A DNA stretch of 64,000 nt from Martinezella rhizogenes (GTDB lineage Bacteria; Pseudomonadota; Alphaproteobacteria; Rhizobiales; Rhizobiaceae), in NCBI RefSeq assembly GCF_027460065.1, contig NZ_JAPYZZ010000007.1, positions 124,001-188,000 on the forward strand, in the 5' to 3' direction. The notes beneath the pieces are model-generated. The model made no database searches. It was not told the DNA's origin and was given only the letters and a program-made list of their open reading frames with translations. This document shows positions 36,302 through 46,169 of the stretch, one piece after another (within the stretch, counting starts at the first letter, position 1; each line of letters begins with the position of its first letter). A program made the translations under genes and the position numbers.

Positions 36302-37954
36302 TCAGGATGCGGGCGGATACAATAAATCGATTATATAATTCGGATCGAAGCGGGAATCGAGCATGCCGTAAGTGTGCCGCCAGCCGCCTGCGAGACGGGT
36401 TTCGAGGAAGGCATCGGCGATCTTGCCGGCGCCCAGGCGGCAAAGCTCGGCGGCAGCGGCCGCAAGCGCGAACTGTTCCACCAGCAGGCGGGCCGCACCC
36501 TCGTCACGTTCCGCAAGCGCGATCGCGGCGCGCAACACATCGGTGGTCTTCTTGCCGGCAGGTCCGAGATCGCGCTCCAGCGTCTGGAAGACGAGATCGA
36601 ACAGGTCCTTGCCGCGCTGGAGAACCCGTAGCACATCCAGCGCCATGACGTTGCCGGACCCTTCCCAAATGGCGTTAACAGGCGCTTCGCGATAGTGGCG
36701 GGCAATCGGCCGCTCTTCGACGTAGCCGTTGCCGCCAAGGCACTCCATGGCCTCATAGATAAGCGCCGGCGCGATCTTGCAGCACCAGTATTTGACGATG
36801 GGCGTCATGACGCGGGCATAAGCGGCTTCTGCCGGATTGTTGCGGGCGGCGTCGAAGGCCGTTGCCAGCCGGAAGGAGAGCGCGGTCGCAGCTGCCACAT
36901 CCAGCGCCATATCGGCGAGAACGCGGGTCATGATCGGCTGGCTGACCAGCATCTTGCCGAAAACCGAACGGCCGCGGGCAAAATGCACGGCTTCGGCAAG
37001 CGAGGCACGCATCATGCCAGCAGACGCCAGCGCACAATCGAGCCGCGTCAGCGTCACCATGTCGAGAATGGTGCGAATACCGCTGCCGGGATCGCCGAGC
37101 AGATAACCGAAGGCATCGGTGAATTCGACTTCGGCCGACGCATTGGAGCGGTTGCCGAGCTTGTCCTTGAGGCGCTGGAAATGCAGGCCGTTCTTTGAGC
37201 CGTCTTCCAGATAACGCGGCACCAGGAAGCAACCCATGCCGTCGCCCATCTGGGCGAGCATCACGAAACCGTCGCTCATCGGCGCGGAGAGGAACCATTT
37301 GTGGCCGGACAGACGATAGATACCCTCGCCCACCCGCTCCGCCGTGGTGCGGTTGGCACGCACATCCGTACCGCCCTGCTTTTCCGTCATGCCCATACCG
37401 ATGGTGACGGCGGTTTTTTGCAGGGCCGGCTTCTGCGAGCTGTCATATTTGCGCGACAGGATCTTCGGCATCCATTCCTTCTGCACCCGCGGCGAAGTCA
37501 TGATGGCGGCGACGGAAGCGCTGGTCATGGTCAGCGGGCAGAGATGCCCCGCCTCCAGCTGCGAGGTGAGGTAGAATTTCGTGGCGCGGGCCTTGTGCTC
37601 ACTCCCGCGCGTATCGGGGGAATTCTCCCAGACGCTGGAATGCAGACCTGATGACATCGAACGGCGCATCAGCGCATGCCAGGCGGGATGAAACTCCACC
37701 TGATCCAGACGTTCGCCGCGCGGACCGTGGGTATGCAATTGCGGCACGCCCTGATTGGCCATGCGCGCCAGTTCCTGCGCCTCATGTGACGTGACGTAAC
37801 GGCCAAGCTGGTCGTACTCGTCCCTCAGATTGCGCGACAGGCCGGAGGTGAGATCGACGATCAGCGGATCGGAACGATAGGCGTTGATACCGGACCAGAG
37901 GCTAGGCTGGTTCAGTTCGGCGAGCGTTTCTTCTGTCCGGGAATTCTGGGTCAT
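36302..37954 (-). CDS. aidB: AidB-type acyl-CoA dehydrogenase
   Basis: The 550-residue flavoprotein has the acyl-CoA dehydrogenase fold with the AidB-type long N-terminal domain and a C-terminal helical extension. The flavin/substrate motifs GMGMTEKQGGTDVRANRT, HKWFLSAPMSDGF and RHYREAPVNAIWEGSGNV are present. In E. coli AidB belongs to the adaptive response to alkylation damage and has weak isovaleryl-CoA dehydrogenase activity. No ada or alkB gene is adjacent, so an adaptive-response role is inferred from family only. Confidence 0.9.
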   Translation of the reverse strand: MTQNSRTEETLAELNQPSLWSGINAYRSDPLIVDLTSGLSRNLRDEYDQLGRYVTSHEAQELARMANQGVPQLHTHGPRGERLDQVEFHPAWHALMRRSMSSGLHSSVWENSPDTRGSEHKARATKFYLTSQLEAGHLCPLTMTSASVAAIMTSPRVQKEWMPKILSRKYDSSQKPALQKTAVTIGMGMTEKQGGTDVRANRTTAERVGEGIYRLSGHKWFLSAPMSDGFVMLAQMGDGMGCFLVPRYLEDGSKNGLHFQRLKDKLGNRSNASAEVEFTDAFGYLLGDPGSGIRTILDMVTLTRLDCALASAGMMRASLAEAVHFARGRSVFGKMLVSQPIMTRVLADMALDVAAATALSFRLATAFDAARNNPAEAAYARVMTPIVKYWCCKIAPALIYEAMECLGGNGYVEERPIARHYREAPVNAIWEGSGNVMALDVLRVLQRGKDLFDLVFQTLERDLGPAGKKTTDVLRAAIALAERDEGAARLLVEQFALAAAAAELCRLGAGKIADAFLETRLAGGWRHTYGMLDSRFDPNYIIDLLYPPAS

Positions 37955-38157
37955 CCGCTGCTTCTAGCTGTTTTGTACTGGCATTGCATAGTGGGGTGAT
38001 ATTGCATAATTCCACCCACAGGAAGCGATTGAGACGATTAGATCGCCGCTTTCGGTATTTTTCGGGAGTGACCCTGATCTAGGTCTCCGGCCTGGAGAAT
38101 GCCAGACACGTTTCCGGCAAGACAGGGCGACGCCCCGCTCACACTTTGCGAACCGGC

Positions 38158-38243
38158 GCGCATATCGCTTAATTCGCCACCTGCGACAGCCGATCGATCT
38201 GATTCACGGGCCATCGCGCATATTCTGCTTAATCCACCACCTG
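38158..38243 (+). repeat. Imperfect direct repeat upstream of the NTF2-fold gene
   Basis: Two copies of about 26-28 bp (38158-38183 and 38216-38243) share GCGCATAT and GCTTAAT plus CCACCTG blocks with a two-base insertion. They lie 66-150 bp before the ATG at 38309, in the region divergent from aidB, and may be paired binding sites. Confidence 0.45.
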
Positions 38244-38308
38244 ATGTGGAACCTGCCGCAGGCTTTTTGGGTTGGCGACGTGTTGACAGCCAGCACAGGG
38301 AGGAAGCC

Positions 38309-38740
38309 ATGGAGGCCAGCGCAAGGAAGCTCTTCGAACAATATGAGCGTTTTTTCAACAAGTCTCTCAAAGGTGACATGAATATGGAGGAAGTTGCATC
38401 CCTCTACGCCTCCGACTTTATCGCTGCATCTCCTGCCGGGGTGATGACCGGAAAGAATGACGACCACCTGAAGCAGGTCATGACGAAGGGTTACGAGCGC
38501 TATCGGGCCATAGGAACGAAGGAGATGCGGATACGCGGCGTCCGTATCTCGCCCATCGATGAACATCATTGCGTCGCCCATGTCGCCTGGACGGCGACCT
38601 TCGCCCGCAAGGGGCAACAGGATGTCGCAATCGATTTCGATGTTCACTACTTCGTGCAGGAGTTGAACGGGCCGCCGAAAGTTTTCGGCTGGGCGTCAGG
38701 CGACGAACAGGCGCTTTTAAAGAAGCACGGCATCGTCTGA
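38309..38740 (+). CDS. NTF2-like (SnoaL-type) fold protein
   Basis: The ATG at 38309 with AGGGAGGAAG upstream gives 143 residues. The cone-shaped NTF2-like fold is suggested by FNKSLKGDMNMEEVASLYASDF, a mid-protein VRISPIDEHHCVAHVAWTAT strand pair and a final FGWASGDEQALLKKHGI. Members are ketosteroid isomerase-like enzymes or ligand-binding proteins; no catalytic residues were identified with confidence. Confidence 0.7.
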   Translation: MEASARKLFEQYERFFNKSLKGDMNMEEVASLYASDFIAASPAGVMTGKNDDHLKQVMTKGYERYRAIGTKEMRIRGVRISPIDEHHCVAHVAWTATFARKGQQDVAIDFDVHYFVQELNGPPKVFGWASGDEQALLKKHGIV

Positions 38741-38980
38741 CACGCGCTTGCCCCATCACCCACCGAAATGCGGGTCTCAAGGGTTGGGAAAACATCGCCG
38801 TGTTTTCATTTCAGCCCCTGCGGGCGCTTGCCCCGAGACCATGCAATCTCTATAGAGCGCAGGACCGAATTCCGCGGCACTCCTGAGGCGTGTTCACAGC
38901 GAATGGAGCGCACGGATCAGCATTCGGGCGTTCCGGGCATTTTCACGGGAAAATGCGGCGCCCGTCAGGAGGCAAACCGC

Positions 38981-39922
38981 ATGGTCTTCTTCCCCCATCG
39001 CCATCTCCTCGGCATCAAGGGGCTTTCCCATCAGGATATCACCCTGCTTCTCGACAAGGCCGATGAGGCGGTGAAAATCAGCCGCCAGCGCGAGAAAAAG
39101 ACCTCGACGCTTCGGGGCCTGACGCAGATCAACCTGTTCTTCGAAGCCTCGACGCGCACGCAATCCTCCTTCGAGCTTGCCGGAAAACGCCTCGGCGCGG
39201 ATGTGATGAACATGTCGGTCGGCAATTCCTCGGTGAAGAAGGGCGAAACGCTGATCGATACGGCGATGACGCTGAACGCCATGCGCCCGGACGTGCTGGT
39301 CGTGCGCCATTCGTCGGCAGGGGCGGCAGCGCTTCTGGCGCAAAAGGTCGCCTGCTCCGTGGTCAATGCCGGCGACGGCCAGCATGAGCACCCGACACAG
39401 GCACTGCTCGACGCGCTGACCATCCGCCGCGCCAAGGGCGAGCTTTCGGGTATCACGGTGGCGATCTGCGGTGACGTGCTGCATTCGCGCGTCGCCCGCT
39501 CCAATATCATTCTTCTCAACCAGATGGGTGCGCGCGTTCGCGTCGTCGCCCCCGCCACGCTTCTTCCCTCCGGCATTCGCGACATGAGCGTGGAAGTTTT
39601 CCACGACATGAAGGAAGGGCTGAAGGATGCCGATGTGGTGATGATGCTGCGCCTGCAGCGCGAGCGCATGTCCGGCTCCTTCGTGCCTTCGGTACGCGAA
39701 TATTTCCACTACTACGGTCTGGATGCCGAAAAGCTGAAAGCGGCGAAGGAAGATGCGCTGGTCATGCATCCCGGCCCGATGAACCGCGGCGTGGAAATCG
39801 CCTCCGAAGTGGCAGACGGTCCGCAGAGCGTGATTGAAAGCCAGGTGGAAATGGGGGTTGCCGTGCGCATGGCCGTCATGGAAACCCTGCTTGTCTCGCA
39901 AAATCAGGGTGAGCGCGTATGA
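38981..39922 (+). CDS. pyrB: Aspartate carbamoyltransferase catalytic subunit
   Basis: PyrB condenses carbamoyl phosphate and aspartate in pyrimidine synthesis. The ATG at 38981 with CAGGAG upstream gives 313 residues. Carbamoyl phosphate motif [13 protein letters not shown] and the aspartate-domain [12 protein letters not shown], plus [11 protein letters not shown] near the end, are present. It overlaps the next gene by four bases. No pyrI regulatory subunit is adjacent; a class A or C enzyme complexed with the downstream dihydroorotase-like protein fits. Confidence 0.95.
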   Translation: MVFFPHRHLLGIKGLSHQDITLLLDKADEAVKISRQREKKTSTLRGLTQINLFFEASTRTQSSFELAGKRLGADVMNMSVGNSSVKKGETLIDTAMTLNAMRPDVLVVRHSSAGAAALLAQKVACSVVNAGDGQHEHPTQALLDALTIRRAKGELSGITVAICGDVLHSRVARSNIILLNQMGARVRVVAPATLLPSGIRDMSVEVFHDMKEGLKDADVVMMLRLQRERMSGSFVPSVREYFHYYGLDAEKLKAAKEDALVMHPGPMNRGVEIASEVADGPQSVIESQVEMGVAVRMAVMETLLVSQNQGERV

Positions 39923-41211
39923 GTGCCGTTACCGTTCTCAAGAACCTCCGCATCGTCGATCCCTCCCGTGATATCGACGAGACCGGCAGCATCGTCATCG
40001 GCGCAGATGGCACCATCCTCGCAGCCGGCAAGGATGCGCACAATCAAGGCGCGCCTGATGGTGCGACGGTGCGCGACTGCAAGGGTGTGGTGGCCGTTCC
40101 CGGTCTGGTGGATGCCCGCGTTTTTGTCGGCGAACCCGGTGCCGAGCACCGCGAAACCATTGAATCCGCCGCCCGTGCGGCAGCGGCCGGCGGCGTCACC
40201 AGCATCATCGTGATGCCGGATACCGATCCCGTTATCGATGACATCGCGCTGGTCGAATATGTGAAGAAGACGGCGCGCGACAAGGCAATCGTCAATGTCC
40301 ATCCGGCAGCGGCCCTGACCAAGGGCCTCCGCGGCGAGGAAATGACTGAATTCGGCATGTTGAAGGAAGCCGGTGCGGTTGCCTTCACCAATGGCCGCAA
40401 GGCGCTTTCCGACACGCTGGTGCTGCGCCGCGCCATGACCTATGCCCGCGAACTGGGTGCTGTCATTGCGCTTGAGACCCGCGACAAATATATTGGCGGC
40501 GGGGACATGAACGAGGGGCTTTTTGCGAGCTGGCTCGGACTGTCAGGCGTTCCGAAGGAAGCCGAGATCATTCCGCTGGAGCGTGACCTGCGCATTGCCG
40601 GGCTGACGCAGGCGATCTACCACGCCGCCAAGATTTCCGTACCGGAATCGGCAGAGGCGATCCGTGTCGCCCGGCAGCGGGGCGTGAAAGCCACCTGCGG
40701 TATTTCCATCAATCATCTGACGCTCAATGAGAACGATATCGGCGAGTATCGCACCTTCTTCAAGCTTTCCCCGCCGCTGCGCGCCGAAGACGACCGCAAG
40801 GCCATGGTGGAAGCGCTGAAGGATGGCACGATCGATATCATTGTCTCCTCGCACGACCCACAGGATGTCGACACCAAGCGCCTGCCGTTTTCGGATGCGG
40901 CGAGCGGTGCGGTGGGGCTGGAAACCATGCTGGCGGCGGCATTGCGCCTCTATCACAGCGGCGAAGTTCCGCTGATGCGGCTGATCGATGCGCTTTCCAC
41001 CCGCCCGGCGAAGATTTTCGGTCTCGATGCCGGAACGCTTAAAGCCGGTGCCAAAGCCGATATCACGCTGATCGATCTCGATGAGCCATGGCTCGTGGCA
41101 CGCGACCAACTGGTGTCGAAATCCAAGAATACGCCATTCGAGGATGCCCGTTTCAGCGGCCGCGCTGTGGCCACTTATGTGGCTGGCAAAGCCGTTCATT
41201 CCTTGGCATAA
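39919..41211 (+). CDS. Dihydroorotase-like protein PyrC' (metal ligands missing)
   Basis: The 430-residue amidohydrolase-fold protein is homologous to class I dihydroorotase. The N-terminal metal motif DxHxH is replaced: [14 protein letters not shown] (61-74) has Arg67 and Phe69 at the histidine positions. The later SDHAPH-type motif reads SSHDPQ, and the HHL motif reads NHL. It is therefore probably inactive, like the Pseudomonas PyrC' (PyrX) subunit that stabilises aspartate carbamoyltransferase. It overlaps pyrB by four bases (ATGA), which supports a complex. The working dihydroorotase must be elsewhere in the genome. Confidence 0.85.
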   Translation: MSAVTVLKNLRIVDPSRDIDETGSIVIGADGTILAAGKDAHNQGAPDGATVRDCKGVVAVPGLVDARVFVGEPGAEHRETIESAARAAAAGGVTSIIVMPDTDPVIDDIALVEYVKKTARDKAIVNVHPAAALTKGLRGEEMTEFGMLKEAGAVAFTNGRKALSDTLVLRRAMTYARELGAVIALETRDKYIGGGDMNEGLFASWLGLSGVPKEAEIIPLERDLRIAGLTQAIYHAAKISVPESAEAIRVARQRGVKATCGISINHLTLNENDIGEYRTFFKLSPPLRAEDDRKAMVEALKDGTIDIIVSSHDPQDVDTKRLPFSDAASGAVGLETMLAAALRLYHSGEVPLMRLIDALSTRPAKIFGLDAGTLKAGAKADITLIDLDEPWLVARDQLVSKSKNTPFEDARFSGRAVATYVAGKAVHSLA

Positions 41212-41259
41212 GATCACGGCAAGAGATCACGCGGACGGCGCGACAGAGGGGACATCTGA

Positions 41260-41877
41260 ATGAGTGCTTTGACTGACTGGCAGACAGCGCCTGCCCTTCT
41301 CGCGCTGGCGGCGCTGATCGGCTATCTGCTTGGCTCCATCCCCTTCGGCCTCATCCTTACCCGCATGGCGGGGCTGGGTGACGTGCGCAAGATCGGTTCG
41401 GGCAATATTGGCGCTACCAACGTGCTGCGCACCGGCAACAAGAAGCTCGCCGCCGCGACCCTGCTGCTCGACGCCCTGAAGGGTACGGCGGCGGTTCTGG
41501 TCGCCAATGCACTCTGGGGTTACGAGGCCTCGCTGGTCGCCGGCTTCTTCGCCTTCCTCGGCCATCTGTTTCCGGTGTGGTTGGGTTTCAAGGGCGGCAA
41601 GGGTGTCGCCGTCTATATCGGCGTCCTGCTTGGCGCGGCCCCGCTGATGATGCTGGCCTTCGCGCTGATCTGGCTCGCAACCGCGTTCATCACCCGCTAC
41701 TCCTCGCTGTCGGCACTGCTGGCCATGCTGATCATTCCCGTCGCGCTCTGGGTGCTTGGACCCGAAAAGACGGCCCTGCTGGTGACGCTGCTCAGCGTGA
41801 TTTCCTGGTGGAAACATCGCGAAAATATCAAGCGTCTGATGGCCGGCACCGAAAGCAGGATCGGGCAAAAGGGCTGA
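41260..41877 (+). CDS. plsY: Acyl-phosphate glycerol-3-phosphate acyltransferase
   Basis: PlsY makes lysophosphatidic acid from acyl-phosphate and glycerol-3-phosphate in the inner membrane. The 205-residue protein has several membrane helices and the three PlsY loop motifs: [21 protein letters not shown], and FKGGKGVAV. The dprA gene follows after 22 bp. Confidence 0.95.
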   Translation: MSALTDWQTAPALLALAALIGYLLGSIPFGLILTRMAGLGDVRKIGSGNIGATNVLRTGNKKLAAATLLLDALKGTAAVLVANALWGYEASLVAGFFAFLGHLFPVWLGFKGGKGVAVYIGVLLGAAPLMMLAFALIWLATAFITRYSSLSALLAMLIIPVALWVLGPEKTALLVTLLSVISWWKHRENIKRLMAGTESRIGQKG

Positions 41878-41899
41878 ACCCCAATCTTGAGGATATGCC

Positions 41900-43042
41900 A
41901 TGCCGCATGAGGAAACGATACGGCAGGGCATAGAGCTTTCCGCGCGGCAGCGGGTCGCCTGGCTGAGGCTCATCCGCAGCGACAATATTGGCCCCGTTAC
42001 CTTTCGCGAACTCATCAATCATTTCGGCAGCGCCGAAAAGGCGCTCGATGCCCTGCCCGAGCTTTCGCGGCGCGGCGGATCATTGCGCAGCCCACGCATC
42101 GCCACGCCGGCGGAAGCGGAAGGCGAGATCGAAACTGCGGACAAATTCGGCGCGCGTTTCATCGGCATCGGCGAGCCGGATTATCCACCTGCCCTGCGCC
42201 AGATGGATGGCGCGCCGCCGCTGATCGCCATGAAGGGATCTGCGGATGTGGCGACAAGAGCCTGCGTCGGCATCGTCGGTTCGCGCAACGCCTCCATCAA
42301 CGGCGCGAAATTCGCTGCTATGCTGGCACGCGATTGTGGGCGCGCCGGTTATACGATCGCATCGGGGCTGGCGCGCGGCATCGATGCGGCCGCGCACAGG
42401 GCAAGCCTTGCGACCGGCACGGTTGCGATGCTTGCCGGCGGTCTCGACCGCCCCTACCCGCAGGAAAATTTCGGGCTTTTGCAGGACATATACGATCAGG
42501 GCGGCGCGACGATCAGCGAAATGCCTTTCGGCTGGGAGCCGCGCGCCCGCGATTTTCCCCGCCGCAACCGGTTGATCGCGGGCGTGTCGCTTGGCGTCGT
42601 CATCGTCGAGGCGGCGGAGCGTTCGGGTTCGCTGATCACGGCGCGGCTTGCCGGCGAAGCGGGCCGTCTGGTTTTTGCCGTGCCCGGCTCCCCGCTCGAT
42701 GCACGTTGCGAAGGCACCAACCGGCTGATCAAGGAAGGCGCGATGTTGACCACGGGTGCGGCCGACATTCTCGAAGCGCTGCGACCGCTGATGGAGCCGC
42801 AATTGCCCTATGACCGCAAAATCGAGGAACCGAGATCCGACACGGAGATGTCACCACCGGGGGACGACGAGCGCAGCATCATCGCCGCCGCTCTCGGTCC
42901 CTCGCCCGTGGAAACCGACGATATCATCCGTCACACAGGTTTTTCCGCTGCAACCGTTCATTTGGTGCTGCTGGAGCTTGATATTGCCGGGAAGCTAAAC
43001 CGGCATGCCGGGGGGCGTGTTTCGCTGTTCGTCGCGGATTGA
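41900..43042 (+). CDS. dprA: DNA-processing protein DprA
   Basis: DprA binds single-stranded DNA and loads RecA in natural transformation; it is widespread also in non-competent bacteria. The 380-residue protein has an N-terminal SAM-like domain, the Rossmann-type DNA-processing domain (VGSRNAS, ASGLARGIDAAAH, PRRNRLIAGVS) and a C-terminal winged helix (about residues 315-380). The last 48 bp overlap a small gene on the opposite strand. Confidence 0.93.
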   Translation: MPHEETIRQGIELSARQRVAWLRLIRSDNIGPVTFRELINHFGSAEKALDALPELSRRGGSLRSPRIATPAEAEGEIETADKFGARFIGIGEPDYPPALRQMDGAPPLIAMKGSADVATRACVGIVGSRNASINGAKFAAMLARDCGRAGYTIASGLARGIDAAAHRASLATGTVAMLAGGLDRPYPQENFGLLQDIYDQGGATISEMPFGWEPRARDFPRRNRLIAGVSLGVVIVEAAERSGSLITARLAGEAGRLVFAVPGSPLDARCEGTNRLIKEGAMLTTGAADILEALRPLMEPQLPYDRKIEEPRSDTEMSPPGDDERSIIAAALGPSPVETDDIIRHTGFSAATVHLVLLELDIAGKLNRHAGGRVSLFVAD

Positions 43043-43228
43043 CAGTTTGCGACGACCGCTCTGGATATCGCCGACTTCGACATAGGCCATCTCGATCAAA
43101 TAACACAGCATGTCTGCGCCCTCGCGACTGGCGACCTGGCGCAACTCCGCCAGCATCTGGCGGATGTATGCCAAGTTCTCTCTGGTCCCCTCATTATCGG
43201 CATTATTGTTTGTGGCGTTCGGGACCAT
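42995..43228 (-). CDS. Small conserved Rhizobiales hypothetical protein
   Basis: The ATG at 43228 with AGGA before it gives 77 residues; a TTG at 43279 is possible but less likely. The predicted helix NLAYIRQMLAELRQVASREGADMLCYLIEMAYVEV is split by my limit but is clear in positions 13-50. I recall near-identical small proteins in rhizobia, with no function. The 3' end overlaps dprA by 48 bp in the antisense direction. Confidence 0.7.
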   Translation of the reverse strand: MVPNATNNNADNEGTRENLAYIRQMLAELRQVASREGADMLCYLIEMAYVEVGDIQSGRRKLSIRDEQRNTPPGMPV

Positions 43229-43487
43229 ATATTTATCCTGGAAATTCAGACTGAAACGGGGAGCATTAAGTCGATTCAAATGATGTTGCCCATCATAACC
43301 AATTTACCAAAGATTGCAATACAACAATAGATTATCCATAGGTTGCAAAGGCCCGGAAGCGAGAAAATCGGGCTTGCCTCTTGACCAGCGGGCATTACCT
43401 GTCCATGTCGAATTATAAAGAAGGCCAATTGCGGCACCGCGCCGCGACCGGGGCCACGTTAACGGACCAGTTCCAGAGAAGAACAAT

Positions 43488-46169
43488 ATGAATGTCGTCG
43501 TCGTAGAATCTCCTGCCAAAGCCAAGACGATCAACAAGTATCTTGGTTCGGGCTACAAGGTTCTTGCATCCTTTGGCCACGTCAGAGACCTTCCTGCCAA
43601 GGACGGATCGGTGCTGCCCGACCAGGATTTCGAAATGTCCTGGGAAGTCGACAGCGCATCCGCCAAGCGCATGAAGGATATTGCCGATGCGGTGAAATCC
43701 TCCGACGGCCTCATTCTCGCAACCGACCCGGATCGTGAAGGTGAAGCCATTTCCTGGCACGTTCTCGATCTTTTGAAGAAGAAGCGCGTTCTCGGCGACA
43801 AGCCGGTGAAGCGCGTGGTCTTCAACGCCATCACCAAAAAGGCGGTGCTGGACGCCATGGCCAACCCGCGCGACATCGACGTGCCGCTGGTCGACGCCTA
43901 TCTCGCCCGCCGCGCGCTTGACTATCTCGTCGGTTTCAACCTGTCGCCGGTGCTGTGGCGCAAGCTGCCGGGCGCGCGCTCGGCCGGCCGCGTTCAGTCG
44001 GTTGCGCTGCGTCTCGTCTGCGACCGCGAGTCCGAGATCGAACGCTTCGTCTCCGAGGAATACTGGAACATCAGCGCGCTTTTGAAGACACCGCGCGGTG
44101 ACGAGTTCGAAGCCAAGCTGATTTCGGCCGATGGCAAACGGCTGCAAAGCCGCGGGATCAAGACCGGAGACGATGCAAACCGGCTGAAGACACTTCTGGA
44201 AGGCGCGACCTATGTCGTGGATACGGTTGAGGCCAAGCCCGTCAAGCGTAATCCCGGCCCACCCTTCACCACCTCGACTTTGCAGCAGGCGGCGTCTTCG
44301 CGCATGGGCTTTGGCGCTTCGCGGACGATGCAGGTGGCGCAGAAGCTCTATGAAGGTATCGACATCGGCGGCGAGACAGTCGGTCTCATCACCTATATGC
44401 GTACCGACGGCGTACAGATGGCCCCCGAAGCTATCGATGCCGCTCGTAAGGCCATTGGCGAGCAGTTCGGCGACCGCTATGTGCCGGAAAAGGCGCGTTT
44501 CTACTCCACCAAGGCCAAGAACGCCCAGGAAGCGCACGAGGCGATCCGCCCGACCGATTTCAACCGCACGCCCGACCAGGTGAAGCGTTATCTCGATGCC
44601 GATCAGCTGCGTCTTTACGACCTGATCTGGAAGCGCGGTATCGCCAGCCAGATGGCGTCCGCCGAAATCGAGCGGACGACGGTCGAAATCCTCGCGGACA
44701 AGAACGGCGAGAAGGCCGGGCTTCGCGCCGTCGGCTCGGTGATCCGTTTTGACGGTTTCATCGCCGCCTATACCGACCAGAAGGAAGACGGCGAGCAGAG
44801 CGACGACGGTGACGACGAAGGCCGTCTGCCGCAGATCAATGCGCGCGAGAACCTCGCCAAGCAGAAGATCAATGCCAGCCAGCACTTCACCGAACCGCCG
44901 CCGCGCTATTCGGAAGCCTCACTCATCAAGAAGATGGAAGAACTCGGCATCGGCCGCCCTTCCACCTATGCGGCAACGCTGAAGACGCTGAGCGACCGTG
45001 AATATATCATCGTCGACAAGCGCAAGCTGATCCCGCATTCACGCGGACGGCTGGTGACGGCTTTCCTTGAAAGCTTCTTCTCCAAATATGTCGAATACGA
45101 CTTCACCGCTGCTCTCGAAGAAAAGCTCGACCGTATTTCCGCGGGCGAACTGGACTGGAAGCAGGTGCTGCGCGATTTCTGGAAGGATTTCTTCGCGCAG
45201 ATCGAAGATACCAAGGAATTGCGCGTCACCAACGTGCTGGATGCGCTGAACGAGGTTCTGGCGCCGCTGGTATTCCCCAAGCGTGAGGATGGCTCGGATC
45301 CGCGCATCTGTCAGGTTTGCGGCACCGGCAATCTCTCGCTGAAGCTCGGTAAATACGGCGCTTTCGTCGGTTGCTCCAACTATCCGGAATGCAACTACAC
45401 CCGCCAGCTCACCTCTGACGGTGCGGAAGCGGACGCTGCGGCATCGAACGAGCCGAAAGCACTCGGTGCCGACCCGATGACCGGCGAGGAGCTGACGCTT
45501 CGCTCCGGCCGTTTCGGACCCTATATCCAGCGCGGCGATGGCAAAGAGGCCAAGCGTTCCTCGTTGCCCAAGGGCTGGAAGCCTGAGGATATCGACCACG
45601 AAAAGGCGCTGGCGCTCATCAACCTGCCGCGCGATATCGGCAAACATCCGGAAACCGGCAAGATGATATCGGCCGGGCTTGGCCGCTACGGACCGTTCCT
45701 TCTGCATGATGGTTCCTATGCGAACCTTGAAACCATCGAGGACGTGTTCTCGATCGGTCTCAACCGCGCCGTCACGGTCATTGCCGAAAAGCAGAGCAAG
45801 GGACCGGGACGCGGCCGCAGCGGCACGCCGGCGGCGCTGAAAGAACTGGGCGACCATCCCGATGGCGGTGCTATCACCGTCCGCGACGGGCGTTATGGCG
45901 CTTACGTCAACTGGGGCAAGGTCAATGCCACCATTCCGAAGGGGCAGGACCCGGCTTCCGTGACTCTGGACGAGTCACTGGTGCTGATCGCCGAGCGTAT
46001 CGCCAAGACCGGCACCGGCGGCAAGCCCGCCAAGGCCAAGAAACCTGCCGCCAAGAAGGCCGATGGTGCCGCCGCAAAACCAAAGGCGACGAAAGCCAAG
46101 GCAGCAACCAAGAGCATGGCGACCGCCAAGCCGAAGGCAGCGGCCAAACCCAAGAAGGCAGCAGAGTGA
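43488..46169 (+). CDS. topA: DNA topoisomerase I
   Basis: TopA relaxes negatively supercoiled DNA. The 893-residue type IA enzyme has a Toprim domain (VVVESPAKAKTINKYLG), the active-site Tyr303 in LITYMRTDG, a zinc ribbon (CQVCGTG...GCSNYPECNY, about 605-635), further C-terminal topo repeats and a Lys/Ala/Pro-rich basic tail (about 845-893). The stop codon overlaps the rnr start (GTGA). A YjhX/TopAI-type inhibitor gene lies in the same window. Confidence 0.97.
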   Translation: MNVVVVESPAKAKTINKYLGSGYKVLASFGHVRDLPAKDGSVLPDQDFEMSWEVDSASAKRMKDIADAVKSSDGLILATDPDREGEAISWHVLDLLKKKRVLGDKPVKRVVFNAITKKAVLDAMANPRDIDVPLVDAYLARRALDYLVGFNLSPVLWRKLPGARSAGRVQSVALRLVCDRESEIERFVSEEYWNISALLKTPRGDEFEAKLISADGKRLQSRGIKTGDDANRLKTLLEGATYVVDTVEAKPVKRNPGPPFTTSTLQQAASSRMGFGASRTMQVAQKLYEGIDIGGETVGLITYMRTDGVQMAPEAIDAARKAIGEQFGDRYVPEKARFYSTKAKNAQEAHEAIRPTDFNRTPDQVKRYLDADQLRLYDLIWKRGIASQMASAEIERTTVEILADKNGEKAGLRAVGSVIRFDGFIAAYTDQKEDGEQSDDGDDEGRLPQINARENLAKQKINASQHFTEPPPRYSEASLIKKMEELGIGRPSTYAATLKTLSDREYIIVDKRKLIPHSRGRLVTAFLESFFSKYVEYDFTAALEEKLDRISAGELDWKQVLRDFWKDFFAQIEDTKELRVTNVLDALNEVLAPLVFPKREDGSDPRICQVCGTGNLSLKLGKYGAFVGCSNYPECNYTRQLTSDGAEADAAASNEPKALGADPMTGEELTLRSGRFGPYIQRGDGKEAKRSSLPKGWKPEDIDHEKALALINLPRDIGKHPETGKMISAGLGRYGPFLLHDGSYANLETIEDVFSIGLNRAVTVIAEKQSKGPGRGRSGTPAALKELGDHPDGGAITVRDGRYGAYVNWGKVNATIPKGQDPASVTLDESLVLIAERIAKTGTGGKPAKAKKPAAKKADGAAAKPKATKAKAATKSMATAKPKAAAKPKKAAE

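Noticed and set aside
43413..44885. 490-codon frames antisense to topA (also 45902-47374 across topA/rnr)
   Set aside because: Both oppose strongly supported genes and show the typical reverse-frame composition.
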